Shown piece after piece: positions 32,910-41,779 of a DNA stretch of 64,000 nt. The translations under genes were made by a program, and so were the position numbers. Origin of the DNA: CAZSHG01 sp964459995. GTDB lineage: Bacteria; UBP14; UBA6098. Each line of letters starts with the position of its first letter. Within the stretch, counting starts at the first letter, position 1. The stretch is taken from assembly GCA_964459995.1 (NCBI GenBank), contig CAYWOR010000002.1:220505-284504 (forward strand), in the 5' to 3' direction. Below the pieces are notes generated by a model, which ran no database searches, was not told where the DNA came from, and was given only the letters and a program-made list of their open reading frames with translations.

Positions 32910-35900
32910 CTATTTTTTAGCCCAGGAGAAATCCATCTCCGCCAACTGACGGTAGTGATTCCAGCGTCTGTCAACATCGTGCTGAGCTAATTCTGCAAGG
33001 AAAGTCGCTCTTTCGGGATCGATGCTTTTAAGGACACGATAACGGTTTTCTGAATACATATACTCCTCGACCGGTATCGACGGTGCTTTAGAATCCAGCT
33101 GAAGCGGGTTAAGCCCCTGTTCGACACGTCTCGGATCATACCGGTAAAGAATCCAATGTCCGGAATCGACCGCTTTTTTCTGTTCGTCGAGTTGCTTGAC
33201 CATGTTGATACCATGCGCAATACATGGGCAGTAGCATATAACAAGCGAAGGCCCGTCATAGTTTTCCGCTTCTACAAGGGCTTTCACGGCCTGATTCGGG
33301 TTAGAGCCCATGGCAATCTGCGCGACATAGACATAGCCATAGCTCTGCGCCATCATTCCGAGGTCTTTCTTCGGCATAGGTTTACCGGCAAAGGCGAATT
33401 TCGCCGTGGAGCCTCTGCTCGTAGATTTTGACATCTGCCCGCCGGTGTTAGAATACACCTCGGTATCAAGAACCAGTGCGTTGACGTTCTTGCCGGCGGC
33501 AAGAACATGGTCGAGACCACCATAACCGATATCATAAGCCCAGCCGTCTCCGCCGAAGATCCAAACAGATTTGCGAACAAGATAATCCGCCAGCGATTCG
33601 AGGTAAACATCTCCTTTTTCGAGCGCGATTTTCTTCAACTGCTTGATTCTTGCGCGCTGTGCTTCGATACCCGGATCGGTCGATTGATCGGCATCGAGAA
33701 TCTGCGCTTTCATCTCCGCAGGAACATACTCTGCGGCCTGAAGGCATTCGCGAGCCTGAGTTTCGAGCCTATCCGCAGTAAGTCTGAACCCAAATCCGAT
33801 TTCCGCGGCATCCTCGAAGAGCGAGTTTGTCCAGGCCGGGCCGAGGCCGTCAGAGCGTTTGCAGTATGGGGTGGTCGGAAGGTTGCCGCCGTAAATGCTC
33901 GAACAGCCGGTCGCGTTAGCGATAAGCGCTCTGTCGCCGAAAAGCTGTGTAACGAGCTTAACATAAGGCGTTTCACCGCAACCAGAGCAGGCACCGCTAA
34001 ACTCGAATAGCGGCCTGATTAGCTGACTGCCCTTGACTGTGCTCTTTTTGATGTCCGCCGGATCGACCTCCGGAATTCCGAGGAAGAAATCCCAATTCTC
34101 GGCTTCCGGCTCGCGCAATTCGAATTGTCTTTGCATATTTAGGGCTTTGTGCGCGGGGTTTTCTTTGTCCTTCGAGGGGCAAACCTGCATACAAAGAGAA
34201 CATCCGGTGCAATCTTCCGGGGCGACCTGAATCGTGAATTTCTTGCCCTCGAAATCTTTGCCCTTAGCATCGACCGATTTGAAAGTCGCCGGAGCTTTGT
34301 CGAGACTCTTTGGATCGTAATACTTCATACGGATTGATGCATGCGGACAAACGAGACTGCATAAGCCGCATTGAATACACAGGTCTTTGTCCCAAACCGG
34401 AATATCGATTGCGATATTACGCTTTTCATATTGCGTGGTAGCAGTCGGCCACTGACCATCGGGGGGCATCTGAGAAACCTTTATTTCATCGCCTTTAAGT
34501 GCGACTATTTGCGCGGTAACCTCCTGAACGAACTTAGGCGCGTGCTTGGGAACAATCGGAGGCATCTCGATATTGCTGGTTGGTTCGGAGGGCACTTTTA
34601 TCTCGAAAATGTGCTCCAAAGCGCCGTCAACACCGGAGTAGTTTTTCTTCACGACCTCTTCGCCCTTCGCGCCGTAGGTCTTATAGATATGCTCTTTGAT
34701 AAGCCGCACCGCGTCATCGATCGGGATAACATTCGAGATTTTGAAGAAAGCGGTTTGCATGATTGTATTTATCCTCGCGCCGAGTCCGAGCTTTACGCCA
34801 AGGTCGATTGCGTTGATTACATAAAGCTTCGCTTTTTTCTCGATGAGTTGGAGTTGAACATTGCGCGGAAGCTTGTCCCATGTGTCCTCCGGCTCGAAGG
34901 GGGAATTCAGCAAGAAAGTGCCGCCCTCTTTGAGACTGCTGAGCATGTCGTATTTCTCGAGGAAAGTCCAGTTGTGGCATCCCACGAAATCGGCGTCTTG
35001 ACATAGATAGGAGGATTTTATCGGACGGTCGGAGAAACGGACATGGCTTGTTGTTCTCGCTCCGGCTTTTTTGGAGTCATAGACGAAATAGCCCTGAGTG
35101 TATTTATTCGTGGCTTCGGAAATAATCTTGATTGTGTTTTTATTCGCTCCGACAGTGCCGTCGGAACCGAGGCCCCAGAACATCGCCTGATATGCCTCAC
35201 CACACTCGGTTGCGAAATCGTCTTTCCACTTCAGGCTCATACCCGTAACATCGTCGTCGATGCCTATCGTGAAGTGGTTATTGGGATTATCGGAAAGGAG
35301 GTTATCGAAAACGGCTTTCACCATTCCGGGGGTGAATTCCTTCGAGGAGAGGCCATAACGTCCGCCGACGATAATCGTGTCCTCGAAATGAGTGGCTTTT
35401 CCGGCTACAATCATTTCGTCGATTGCCGCGACGACATCGAGATAGAGCGGTTCTCCCAAAGCACCCGGCTCTTTTGTTCTATCGAGGACACATATTTTCT
35501 TAGCGGTTTTCGGCAAAGCTTTGACCATATGTTCCGCGCTGAAAGGCCTATAAAGCCTCACTTTGAGGACACCGACCTTTTCGCCGTCGGCAACCATGGC
35601 CTGCACGGTCTCGTCGGCGGTTTCCGCTCCGCTTCCCATCACAACGATTACCCTTTCGGCATCCGGTGCGCCGACATACTGGAAGAGCTCGTATTTTCTG
35701 CCGACAATCTGCTCGAATTTGCGCATATATTTTTCGACAATGCCCGGAACCGCAATATAGTATGGGTTTACGGTTTCGCGACCTTGGAAATAAACATCAG
35801 GATTCTGGCTTGTTCCGCTCAGCATCGGGTGATCCGGCGAAAGAGCGTGTTTACGGTGAGCGATAACGAATTCTTCCTCGATCATCGCACGCATATCGTC

Positions 35901-36464
35901 CTTGGTGAGCACCTCGATTTTCTGGATTTCACTGCTGGTGCGAAAACCATCGAAGAAATGAAGGAAAGGCAGTTTACATTCGAGAGTCGCGGCAGTAGAA
36001 ATCATCGCAATATCCATAACTTCCTGCGGACTTCCGGAGGGCATCATGCAGTAACCTGTTGTTCTGCAGTTCATTACATCAGAATGATCGCCGAAAATGG
36101 AAAGCGCTTGGCATGCGAGCGACCTCGCCGAGATATGGAACACCGATGGCAAAAGCTCTGCGGCGATTTTGTGCATATTCGGTATCATCAGAAGAAGCCC
36201 TTGGCTCGCCGTGAATGTCGTAGCGAGAGCACCAGACGCCAAAGCGCCGTGGATGGCGGCAGAAGCTCCGCCTTCGGATTGTAGTTCAGCAACACTCGGG
36301 ACAGTTCCCCAAATGTTTGTTTCGCCCTTTGCCGACTTCTCGTCGGCGATCTCCCCCATTGCGCTCGAAGGAGTGATGGGATATATTGCGATGACTTCGT
36401 TGCATGCATGCGCAACGTGAGCGGCGGCGCTGTTGCCGTCCATCGCTATCATCTTACGTGGCAT
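32910..36464 (-). CDS. nifJ: Pyruvate:ferredoxin (flavodoxin) oxidoreductase
   Basis: A 1184-residue single-chain enzyme that oxidises pyruvate to acetyl-CoA and CO2 with ferredoxin as acceptor. Domains in order: pyrimidine-binding N-terminal domain (DGNSAAAHVAHACNEVIAIY), transketolase-like domain II, gamma domain, a two-cluster ferredoxin insert near 690-770 (CIQCGLCSLVCP and CTGCSLCMQVCP), and the C-terminal TPP domain with CSGCGETPYVKLVTQLFGDR, GGDGWAYDIGYGGLDHV and TEVYSNTGGQMSK. The length is typical. It has its own promoter at 36525-36553 and marks anaerobic central metabolism. Confidence 0.98.
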   Translation of the reverse strand: MPRKMIAMDGNSAAAHVAHACNEVIAIYPITPSSAMGEIADEKSAKGETNIWGTVPSVAELQSEGGASAAIHGALASGALATTFTASQGLLLMIPNMHKIAAELLPSVFHISARSLACQALSIFGDHSDVMNCRTTGYCMMPSGSPQEVMDIAMISTAATLECKLPFLHFFDGFRTSSEIQKIEVLTKDDMRAMIEEEFVIAHRKHALSPDHPMLSGTSQNPDVYFQGRETVNPYYIAVPGIVEKYMRKFEQIVGRKYELFQYVGAPDAERVIVVMGSGAETADETVQAMVADGEKVGVLKVRLYRPFSAEHMVKALPKTAKKICVLDRTKEPGALGEPLYLDVVAAIDEMIVAGKATHFEDTIIVGGRYGLSSKEFTPGMVKAVFDNLLSDNPNNHFTIGIDDDVTGMSLKWKDDFATECGEAYQAMFWGLGSDGTVGANKNTIKIISEATNKYTQGYFVYDSKKAGARTTSHVRFSDRPIKSSYLCQDADFVGCHNWTFLEKYDMLSSLKEGGTFLLNSPFEPEDTWDKLPRNVQLQLIEKKAKLYVINAIDLGVKLGLGARINTIMQTAFFKISNVIPIDDAVRLIKEHIYKTYGAKGEEVVKKNYSGVDGALEHIFEIKVPSEPTSNIEMPPIVPKHAPKFVQEVTAQIVALKGDEIKVSQMPPDGQWPTATTQYEKRNIAIDIPVWDKDLCIQCGLCSLVCPHASIRMKYYDPKSLDKAPATFKSVDAKGKDFEGKKFTIQVAPEDCTGCSLCMQVCPSKDKENPAHKALNMQRQFELREPEAENWDFFLGIPEVDPADIKKSTVKGSQLIRPLFEFSGACSGCGETPYVKLVTQLFGDRALIANATGCSSIYGGNLPTTPYCKRSDGLGPAWTNSLFEDAAEIGFGFRLTADRLETQARECLQAAEYVPAEMKAQILDADQSTDPGIEAQRARIKQLKKIALEKGDVYLESLADYLVRKSVWIFGGDGWAYDIGYGGLDHVLAAGKNVNALVLDTEVYSNTGGQMSKSTSRGSTAKFAFAGKPMPKKDLGMMAQSYGYVYVAQIAMGSNPNQAVKALVEAENYDGPSLVICYCPCIAHGINMVKQLDEQKKAVDSGHWILYRYDPRRVEQGLNPLQLDSKAPSIPVEEYMYSENRYRVLKSIDPERATFLAELAQHDVDRRWNHYRQLAEMDFSWAKK

Positions 36465-36524
36465 ATTTTCCCCTTTGTTAATATTGTTTCTTTTTTTGTC
36501 AAGAACTTAGAAAAATGACCTATT

Positions 36525-36553
36525 AATATAGGGATGTGGATCGGCGTCGTCAA
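36525..36553 (-). promoter_or_regulatory. Predicted promoter of nifJ
   Basis: TTGACG and TATATT on the minus strand with 17 bases between, about 60 bases upstream of the nifJ start. A second TTGACA lies closer to the gene but has no good -10. The rest of the 272-base gap to the tRNA holds only the promoter listed at 36633. Confidence 0.6.
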
Positions 36554-36632
36554 GGCAAAATCGGAAAAGGCGTAGTTATCGATGTTTGCTACTTTAAAGA
36601 GCGGCAAGAATCCGCCAAGTTCCTTTTATTTC

Positions 36633-36661
36633 TTGACTTTCAAGTTGATGATGTTTAATTT
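36633..36661 (+). promoter_or_regulatory. Possible promoter of tRNA-Leu and argF
   Basis: TTGACT and TAATTT with 17 bases between them on the plus strand, 75 bases before the tRNA. An alternative, TTGCTT with CAATAT, sits immediately before the tRNA. Confidence 0.4.
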
Positions 36662-36736
36662 GTATCGGTAGTCATACAAATATAGACAAGCGAATTATTA
36701 CGTGTTGCTTGTTTTTATGTGGTATGACAATATTTT

Positions 36737-36820
36737 GCCGGAGTGGCGGAATGGGCAGACGCAAGGGACTTAAAATCCCTCGCTCTTCGGGGCGTGCCGG
36801 TTCAAGTCCGGCCTCCGGCA
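36737..36820 (+). tRNA. tRNA-Leu (anticodon TAA)
   Basis: An 84-base class II tRNA. The acceptor stem GCCGGAG pairs with CTCCGGC, the discriminator is A, the anticodon loop CTTAAAA reads TAA, and a long variable arm (CGCTCTTCGGGGCG) is present, as leucine tRNAs require. The T loop is GTTCAAGTC. CCA is not encoded. It lies 52 bases upstream of argF on the same strand, possibly co-transcribed. Confidence 0.96.
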
Positions 36821-36872
36821 TTTTGAACTGAAGGCCGTTACAAGATTAACGGCTTTAATATAAGGAGGATTG

Positions 36873-37793
36873 ATGAAACGCGATTTTCTTCGTATCGACG
36901 ACCTTACTGCGCAGGAAGTCAAGGATATTCTTGCCGGCGCAAAAGTTCTGAAACATCTCAGCAAATGGGGCGAAAACCCAAAACCTCTCGAGGGCAAGGC
37001 TGTCGCGACGATTTTCCGCAAACAGAGCCTTCGCACAAGGCTAAGCTTCGAGATCGGTATCTCCCAGCTCGGCGGACATCCGCTTTATATCACCGATGGT
37101 GAAATCGGCATCGGCAAACGCGAGAGTGTCCATGATATCGCAAAAGTGATGTCCCGTTATGTCGATATGATAGTTATCCGCACCTATGCCCAATCTGAGG
37201 TCGAGGAACTTGCGGAACATGCCAGCGTGCCAATTGTCAACGCACTTACCGATTTGACCCATCCATGCCAGATCATGGGCGACGCGCTCACGATTATGGA
37301 ACACAAGGGATTTATCGATAACATCAGCATCGCCTATGTCGGCGACGGTAATAACATAGCCAACAGCTGGTTGAATTTCTCGAAAAGGGTCGCAATCGAC
37401 CTTCGTATCGGCACTGCAAGCGACTGCCGCCCCGACACCGAAATTCTTAATTCAGCGATTGCCGCTGGAGTTAGCAAAATCACACTTACCGACGACCCAA
37501 TCGAAGCGGTTACCGACGCGGACGTAATCTACACCGATGTTTGGGCAAGCATGGGCGAAAAAGACAAGGCCGAAGAAAAGGCTCGAAAGCTTCAGGCTTT
37601 CCAGGTCAACGAAAAGCTTCTCTCCTACGCCAAACCCGACGTTATAGTGGAGCATTGTCTTCCCGCCGAGCGCGGCAAAGAGATTACCGACGAGGTTATG
37701 GACGGTCCCCACAGCGTGGTTTTCGACGAGGCTGAAAATAGGCTTCATATTCAAAAAGCAATCATGCTTTTCCTCACCAAAGGCCTGTTGTAA
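36873..37793 (+). CDS. argF: Ornithine carbamoyltransferase
   Basis: A 306-residue enzyme making citrulline from ornithine and carbamoyl phosphate. Carbamoyl-phosphate residues are in FRKQSLRTRLSFE (family S-T-R-T-R; leucine replaces the threonine here) and DLTHPCQIMGD; ornithine residues are in DVWASMGEK and VEHCLPAERGKE. The ATG at 36873 follows AAGGAGG at ideal spacing; a TTG directly before it is not needed. No other arginine genes are near. A terminator follows at 37816-37849. Confidence 0.96.
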   Translation: MKRDFLRIDDLTAQEVKDILAGAKVLKHLSKWGENPKPLEGKAVATIFRKQSLRTRLSFEIGISQLGGHPLYITDGEIGIGKRESVHDIAKVMSRYVDMIVIRTYAQSEVEELAEHASVPIVNALTDLTHPCQIMGDALTIMEHKGFIDNISIAYVGDGNNIANSWLNFSKRVAIDLRIGTASDCRPDTEILNSAIAAGVSKITLTDDPIEAVTDADVIYTDVWASMGEKDKAEEKARKLQAFQVNEKLLSYAKPDVIVEHCLPAERGKEITDEVMDGPHSVVFDEAENRLHIQKAIMLFLTKGLL

Positions 37794-37815
37794 AAGCATC
37801 TCGCACAGGGAAATT

Positions 37816-37849
37816 AAAACCCGCCTTCGAATCGAGGGCGGGTTTTTTT
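37816..37849. terminator. Bidirectional intrinsic terminator
   Basis: AACCCGCC pairs with GGCGGGTT around a ten-base loop, with A on the left and seven T on the right, between convergent genes ending at 37793 and 37869. Confidence 0.85.
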
Positions 37850-37868
37850 GTTTTTCCTTGAGGAGTGC

Positions 37869-39770
37869 TTATATCCCGAGTTTTTTCCTTTTCGATTCGA
37901 TATGCTCGAGGATGTTGTCCGCGGCCTTTTGGGCGTCGGTTTCGACATCCAATTTTGCGCCGGTGATGTTCTCGATATCTTGGGTTAGTAGTTTTACCAG
38001 ATTCGGGCCGCCAGTAACCGGCGGAACAGGATTGACATAGGTGTATAACCCAAACGCCAGCGCAAAAATGGCGTCGATAGTGGCTTTTTGCTCCATATAC
38101 TCGGGAGCCGCCGCCGCCAAAGGCAGATCTGGAACTGGAACACCGCCAAGAGCTTCTGATACGGCGTGAATTAGGTCGGCGATTCTCCCTGTGTCGGTGC
38201 ATGTGCCATAACTAAGAACCGGCGGTGTGCCGAGAGCTTCACATACGGCCTTCAATCCAGGGCCGGCCATTTCTTTTGCTTTCGGACTGCATAGACCGGC
38301 TACTTGAACCGCCGCGTTGCCGCAACCCATCGACAGCACGAGGATATCACGCTTGATAAGCTCTTTCACGACTTTGACGGTATGCACATCCTGCCCCGAA
38401 TCGCGAAGAGTTGTGCATGAAACCATTCCGACAATCCCGCGGATATGTCCGGCTTTCACCGCGTCGAGTAGCGGTTCTAATGTCCCGCCGAGGGCTTCGA
38501 GAATACTCTCGGTCGAGAAGCCGACTACTGCATCGCCCATGGGGAACCCGGTTATCGGTTCGACAGTTTCGCGTCGTTTCGGGAAATTGTCGATGGCCAT
38601 CTGAATAAGCTGTTCGGCCTGTTCGCGCGCCTTTTTCGGTTCATATTCGAGCCTCTCGCCCACTCCCTCGAAAGCGACCAAATCGCTGACTGGAATGAGT
38701 TTGAACTTATATTTTTCGGCGTATATGGGATCGATGGGCATCGAACAGTTCATATCTGCGACGAACAAATCGACACAGCCGCTTGCGAGAATCGCTTCCT
38801 GCATAATCCAGTTGCCGGTATAGCCATAAAAAACATCGTCCATCTCCCAGCGTTGGATCATCTCCTGACCGGTTTCGATGTTCGCGATTAGACGCAATCC
38901 CTTTGCACCAGCCTCTTTGGCGAGGTTCTGCCACTTTTCCTTGCGCGCTTCTTCGACTATTGCAAACCCGAGGAAAGGCTCGTGGCCGTTGGGCAGGATG
39001 TTAACATAATCGGGGTCGAGGACGCCCAAATCTGTGCGCATCTCGTGTGGGCGCGGAATTCCGAAAAGGATATCCTGACAGAACTCATTAATAATCTGGC
39101 TCTGATATGCCATCGCAATACCGAGACGCATTGCCTTAAGTGCGAGGCTGACATAGTAGCCATCGACATTTGTGAGGCAAGAGCCGGTCGAGAACATAAT
39201 TTCGCCATGAATTCCGCCCGGGAAGATTCCCAAATCGTGCCAAAGCTTTTTGCGTTCCGGCGGGGCGAGCTTCTCGACGACATCGCTCTCGCTTTGATGC
39301 GACCTCGCGAATTCTGTAGTTGCATAATCGCAAAGACGAAGTGCGACCTCTTCTTTTGTGCCATTAGGGTCGAGGCCGAGCCTCTCGGCGAAACTGCGCA
39401 GTTTTTCAACCTCGACAATTTTATATGGCGTCTCGCCTTTGGCAGTGGCGCGAAGGGTCTTAATAGTCTGTTCAGCGTGATACTGGTAAGTCGATGCGCC
39501 CATAACATTACGAAGGAGCATCATTCGCATCGCCATGCCGTCGGCAGTGATTCCACAGACACCGCGCTTGTCCTTTTGTGCATCTGCTCTACATGGGCCG
39601 TTAGAACAAAGATCGCAACGAACGCCGTCCATACAGAAGGGGCATCTTTTATCGGGGTGGCCAAGCCCCTGTGCTTCATAGCGGTCCCATATGTTCGTCA
39701 TGCCGTCGCGTTTGATGCGTTCGTAGGCTTTAACAACGCTTTCGTGGTGAGAAATTCTTTCCTTTTCCAT
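37869..39770 (-). CDS. CooS-family (CO dehydrogenase-like) iron-sulfur protein with altered cluster ligands
   Basis: A 633-residue member of the anaerobic Ni-CO dehydrogenase/hybrid-cluster family. The N-terminus has C43, C46, C52, C55, C60 and C72. The second cysteine of the canonical D-cluster pair appears as R51, with C46 extra. At the C-cluster H263, C342, C452, C483 and C524 align with canonical ligands, but the usual adjacent cysteine pair in CCTGNE reads I298-E299 (IETGQE). Glutamate at this place recalls hybrid-cluster proteins and the CODH-V type, which is not a CO oxidiser. Genes upstream encode a ferredoxin, a cupin and an Rrf2 regulator. Redox function, not proven CO oxidation, is my call. 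Confidence 0.85.
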   Translation of the reverse strand: MEKERISHHESVVKAYERIKRDGMTNIWDRYEAQGLGHPDKRCPFCMDGVRCDLCSNGPCRADAQKDKRGVCGITADGMAMRMMLLRNVMGASTYQYHAEQTIKTLRATAKGETPYKIVEVEKLRSFAERLGLDPNGTKEEVALRLCDYATTEFARSHQSESDVVEKLAPPERKKLWHDLGIFPGGIHGEIMFSTGSCLTNVDGYYVSLALKAMRLGIAMAYQSQIINEFCQDILFGIPRPHEMRTDLGVLDPDYVNILPNGHEPFLGFAIVEEARKEKWQNLAKEAGAKGLRLIANIETGQEMIQRWEMDDVFYGYTGNWIMQEAILASGCVDLFVADMNCSMPIDPIYAEKYKFKLIPVSDLVAFEGVGERLEYEPKKAREQAEQLIQMAIDNFPKRRETVEPITGFPMGDAVVGFSTESILEALGGTLEPLLDAVKAGHIRGIVGMVSCTTLRDSGQDVHTVKVVKELIKRDILVLSMGCGNAAVQVAGLCSPKAKEMAGPGLKAVCEALGTPPVLSYGTCTDTGRIADLIHAVSEALGGVPVPDLPLAAAAPEYMEQKATIDAIFALAFGLYTYVNPVPPVTGGPNLVKLLTQDIENITGAKLDVETDAQKAADNILEHIESKRKKLGI

Positions 39771-39788
39771 TTTTCTCCTTCGTTGATG

Positions 39789-40523
39789 TTATATTAGATT
39801 TCTTTTCGAAATGATATCGCCGCGAATGCCGATTATTACTTCTTTCGCAGGGATTTGAACATCTGATTTCATAATCGCCTTTTGTGCGATTTGGCTCATT
39901 CCGCCGCAACATGGCACCTCCATACGAAGCACGGTCAGGCTTTTCGGAGTGGCGACATCAATCATTTCAGCAATTTTATCGATATAGAACTGAGCGTCGT
40001 CAAGTTTCGGACAGCCGATGAGCACCGGACCGCTCTCGAGGAAGCTTCGGTGAAAATCGGCATAGGCGAAGGGGACGCAGTCCGCCGCAAGGACAATATC
40101 CGCGCCTTTGAGCCAAGGTGCATGTGGCGGCACGAGATGAATCTGCACAGGCCAGTTACGTAGGCGTGAGCTTATCGTCTCCGGCTCGACAGAGTCTTCG
40201 CTACAGCAACTTTTCGGCGTGCCTTTTGTAAGGTCCATTATGTTTGTGCTTGGGCATCCGCAGGGAAGTTTTTCGCCGGCTGTTTTCGCCTGTATATTCT
40301 TGCTGACCGCCTTTTCGTCGTAAGCCTCCGCTTCGCGCTCGATTATCGTAATCGCGCCTTGTGGGCATTCGCCGATACAATCGCCAAGGCCGTCGCAGTA
40401 AATATCACTTACGAGTTTCGCCTTGCCGTTCACCATTTGAATAGCCCCCTCATGGCAGGCCTCCGCGCAAATTCCGCAACCGTCGCAAAGTTCTTGGTCG
40501 ATTTCGATGATTTTCCGTTTCAT
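39789..40523 (-). CDS. Two-cluster 4Fe-4S ferredoxin-like protein, long form
   Basis: A 244-residue protein. Residues 10-60 carry two 4Fe-4S motifs (CDGCGICAEAC with a partial following motif, and CDGLGDCIGECP). A linker has LPCGCPST and a CC pair in SCCSEDS, and the C-terminal half is a mixed alpha/beta domain with VLAADCVPFAYADFH, VLIGCPKLDD and RMEVPCCGGM, offering further cysteines for clusters. This long ferredoxin type is common in anaerobes beside redox proteins of the hybrid-cluster/CooS family. It is probably the electron partner of the CooS-like protein 18 bases downstream. Confidence 0.8.
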   Translation of the reverse strand: MKRKIIEIDQELCDGCGICAEACHEGAIQMVNGKAKLVSDIYCDGLGDCIGECPQGAITIIEREAEAYDEKAVSKNIQAKTAGEKLPCGCPSTNIMDLTKGTPKSCCSEDSVEPETISSRLRNWPVQIHLVPPHAPWLKGADIVLAADCVPFAYADFHRSFLESGPVLIGCPKLDDAQFYIDKIAEMIDVATPKSLTVLRMEVPCCGGMSQIAQKAIMKSDVQIPAKEVIIGIRGDIISKRNLI

Positions 40524-40535
40524 TATTCCCCTAAA

Positions 40536-40877
40536 CTATAGCATTTTCGTTTGTTCAGTTGGGCGCGGAGCCTTTATCACGAGGAAACGCACGATAGAAT
40601 CGCCGTTGTTGAGCACCTGATGTGGAATCTTCGCGGGGCTATCGACAAAAGTGTCCTTTCCCACCACGATTTCCTCGTCGCCGATGAGAACTGTCGCCTC
40701 GCCTTCGAGGATATAAAAAATCGCGTCCACCGGTGTTATATGCTTCCGCAATGCCCTTCCCGGCGCGATCTCGATATGGCTCATCTGCACATATTCGGTG
40801 TCCTGAAGAGCACGAACCTCGGCTTCGTGGGGCGTTTCTTTGATTGGCGCTTGCTCTTTTTCGATAAAACGAATCAT
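40536..40877 (-). CDS. Small cupin-domain protein
   Basis: A 113-residue single cupin. The two conserved boxes are visible: ALRKHITPVDAIFYILEGEA (one histidine and glutamates) and DTFVDSPAKIPHQVLNNGDS, with the metal-binding histidines partly preserved. Ligand and reaction are unknown. It lies between the Rrf2 regulator (9 bases upstream) and the ferredoxin (12 bases downstream), so it belongs to that operon. Confidence 0.88.
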   Translation of the reverse strand: MIRFIEKEQAPIKETPHEAEVRALQDTEYVQMSHIEIAPGRALRKHITPVDAIFYILEGEATVLIGDEEIVVGKDTFVDSPAKIPHQVLNNGDSIVRFLVIKAPRPTEQTKML

Positions 40878-40886
40878 GACGTCTCC

Positions 40887-41303
40887 TTAATTGTTAAAAC
40901 GTTTTATATAGTCCTCGAGTGTTGTCGAAACAAAATATTCTTTCATTCTATTGAATAGCTCGTCGCGAATATCCTCGAAGATGCAATTTTTCCGTCTGCA
41001 ACAGAATCTTCCGAGAAAACAGTTCGAGGTGCTCACCGGTCCTTCGATCGCTTGGAATATGTCGAGATAGCTGATTTTATCGGGAGGTTTAGCGAGCTTT
41101 ATGCCCCCTTTGGGGCCGCTCATCGACTCGACCAATCCATTTTGCGAAAGCCTCCCGATGACCTTCGCGAGATGATGTTTCGATCCGCCTATCTCCTTGG
41201 CGATTTCCTCTGTGGACAAATATACTTCCGGGTTTTCAGCGAGGAATACCATGGCGTGCATCCCGAGCGAAGCGGCTTCAGAAAAGGTTACAATGTTCTT
41301 CAT
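40887..41303 (-). CDS. Rrf2-family iron-sulfur transcriptional regulator
   Basis: A 138-residue regulator with an N-terminal winged helix (LSTEEIAKEIGGSKHHLAKVIGRL, key helix residues SKHHLAK) and the dimerisation helix near 108-135. C95, C101 and C107 keep the C-x5-C-x5-C spacing of the IscR 2Fe-2S ligands, with an extra C102. Cluster sensing of redox, iron or nitric oxide stress is therefore likely. It is the first gene of the cupin-ferredoxin-CooS operon and probably controls its own promoter at 41342-41370, where a dyad lies. Confidence 0.92.
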   Translation of the reverse strand: MKNIVTFSEAASLGMHAMVFLAENPEVYLSTEEIAKEIGGSKHHLAKVIGRLSQNGLVESMSGPKGGIKLAKPPDKISYLDIFQAIEGPVSTSNCFLGRFCCRRKNCIFEDIRDELFNRMKEYFVSTTLEDYIKRFNN

Positions 41304-41341
41304 AGCTCAGTTCTCCTTGTTTGTTTCATAATTACAGTATT

Positions 41342-41370
41342 AAAATACAGAGATACCACAAATAAGTCAA
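41342..41370 (-). promoter_or_regulatory. Predicted promoter of the Rrf2-CooS operon
   Basis: TTGACT and TATTTT on the minus strand with 17 bases between, about 40 bases before the regulator start. The remaining sequence from here to the tRNA-Ser (41378-41567) shows no gene. Confidence 0.65.
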
Positions 41371-41377
41371 GAGGTAT
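41353..41377. promoter_or_regulatory. Candidate Rrf2 operator dyad
   Basis: ATACC and GGTAT are inverted arms separated by 15 bases, a 25-base dyad that covers the -35 element and part of the spacer. The size and place suit an Rrf2/IscR-type operator, but the arms are short. Confidence 0.35.
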
Positions 41378-41567
41378 TTTGGTTAAATCAAATTTCTGAT
41401 TTTCCCAAAGAAAGCTATAAACTGATAAGGATAGGATTTCTTGAACGGGCTAATTAACAGCAGATGGAGTTCTTTCCGCGTTCGGAGTATAATGGTCTAA
41501 TCAAGGAGAATTTGAGAGTCGAGTTATGTTATTGACAATACTCAATATCACAGCTCTATAAATAATA

Positions 41568-41653
41568 CGGAGAGGCAGGGATTCGAACCCTGGGTCCCCG
41601 AAGGGGACAACGGTTTTCAAGACCGCCCCGATCGACCGCTCCGGCACCTCTCC
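41568..41653 (-). tRNA. tRNA-Ser (anticodon TGA)
   Basis: An 86-base class II tRNA on the minus strand. The acceptor stem GGAGAGG pairs with CCTCTCC, the discriminator is G as in serine tRNAs, the anticodon loop CTTGAAA reads TGA, and the variable arm (TGTCCCCTTCGGGGACC) is long. The T loop is GTTCGAATC. CCA is not encoded. Confidence 0.96.
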
Positions 41654-41779
41654 TAATAGACATCACAAATAACCTCGGCAATGAAAACATTGCAGTGCGA
41701 ATAAATTATTCCAAATTTCCGGTTTGTCAAACAGGAATATTAATGGGGCTCTTTTTGCGGGTTTATGTGAACTCCACAA

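Noticed and set aside
37774..38202. Arginine-rich minus-strand frame overlapping the CooS-like gene end
   Set aside because: It lies in another frame of a conserved gene and crosses the intrinsic terminator.
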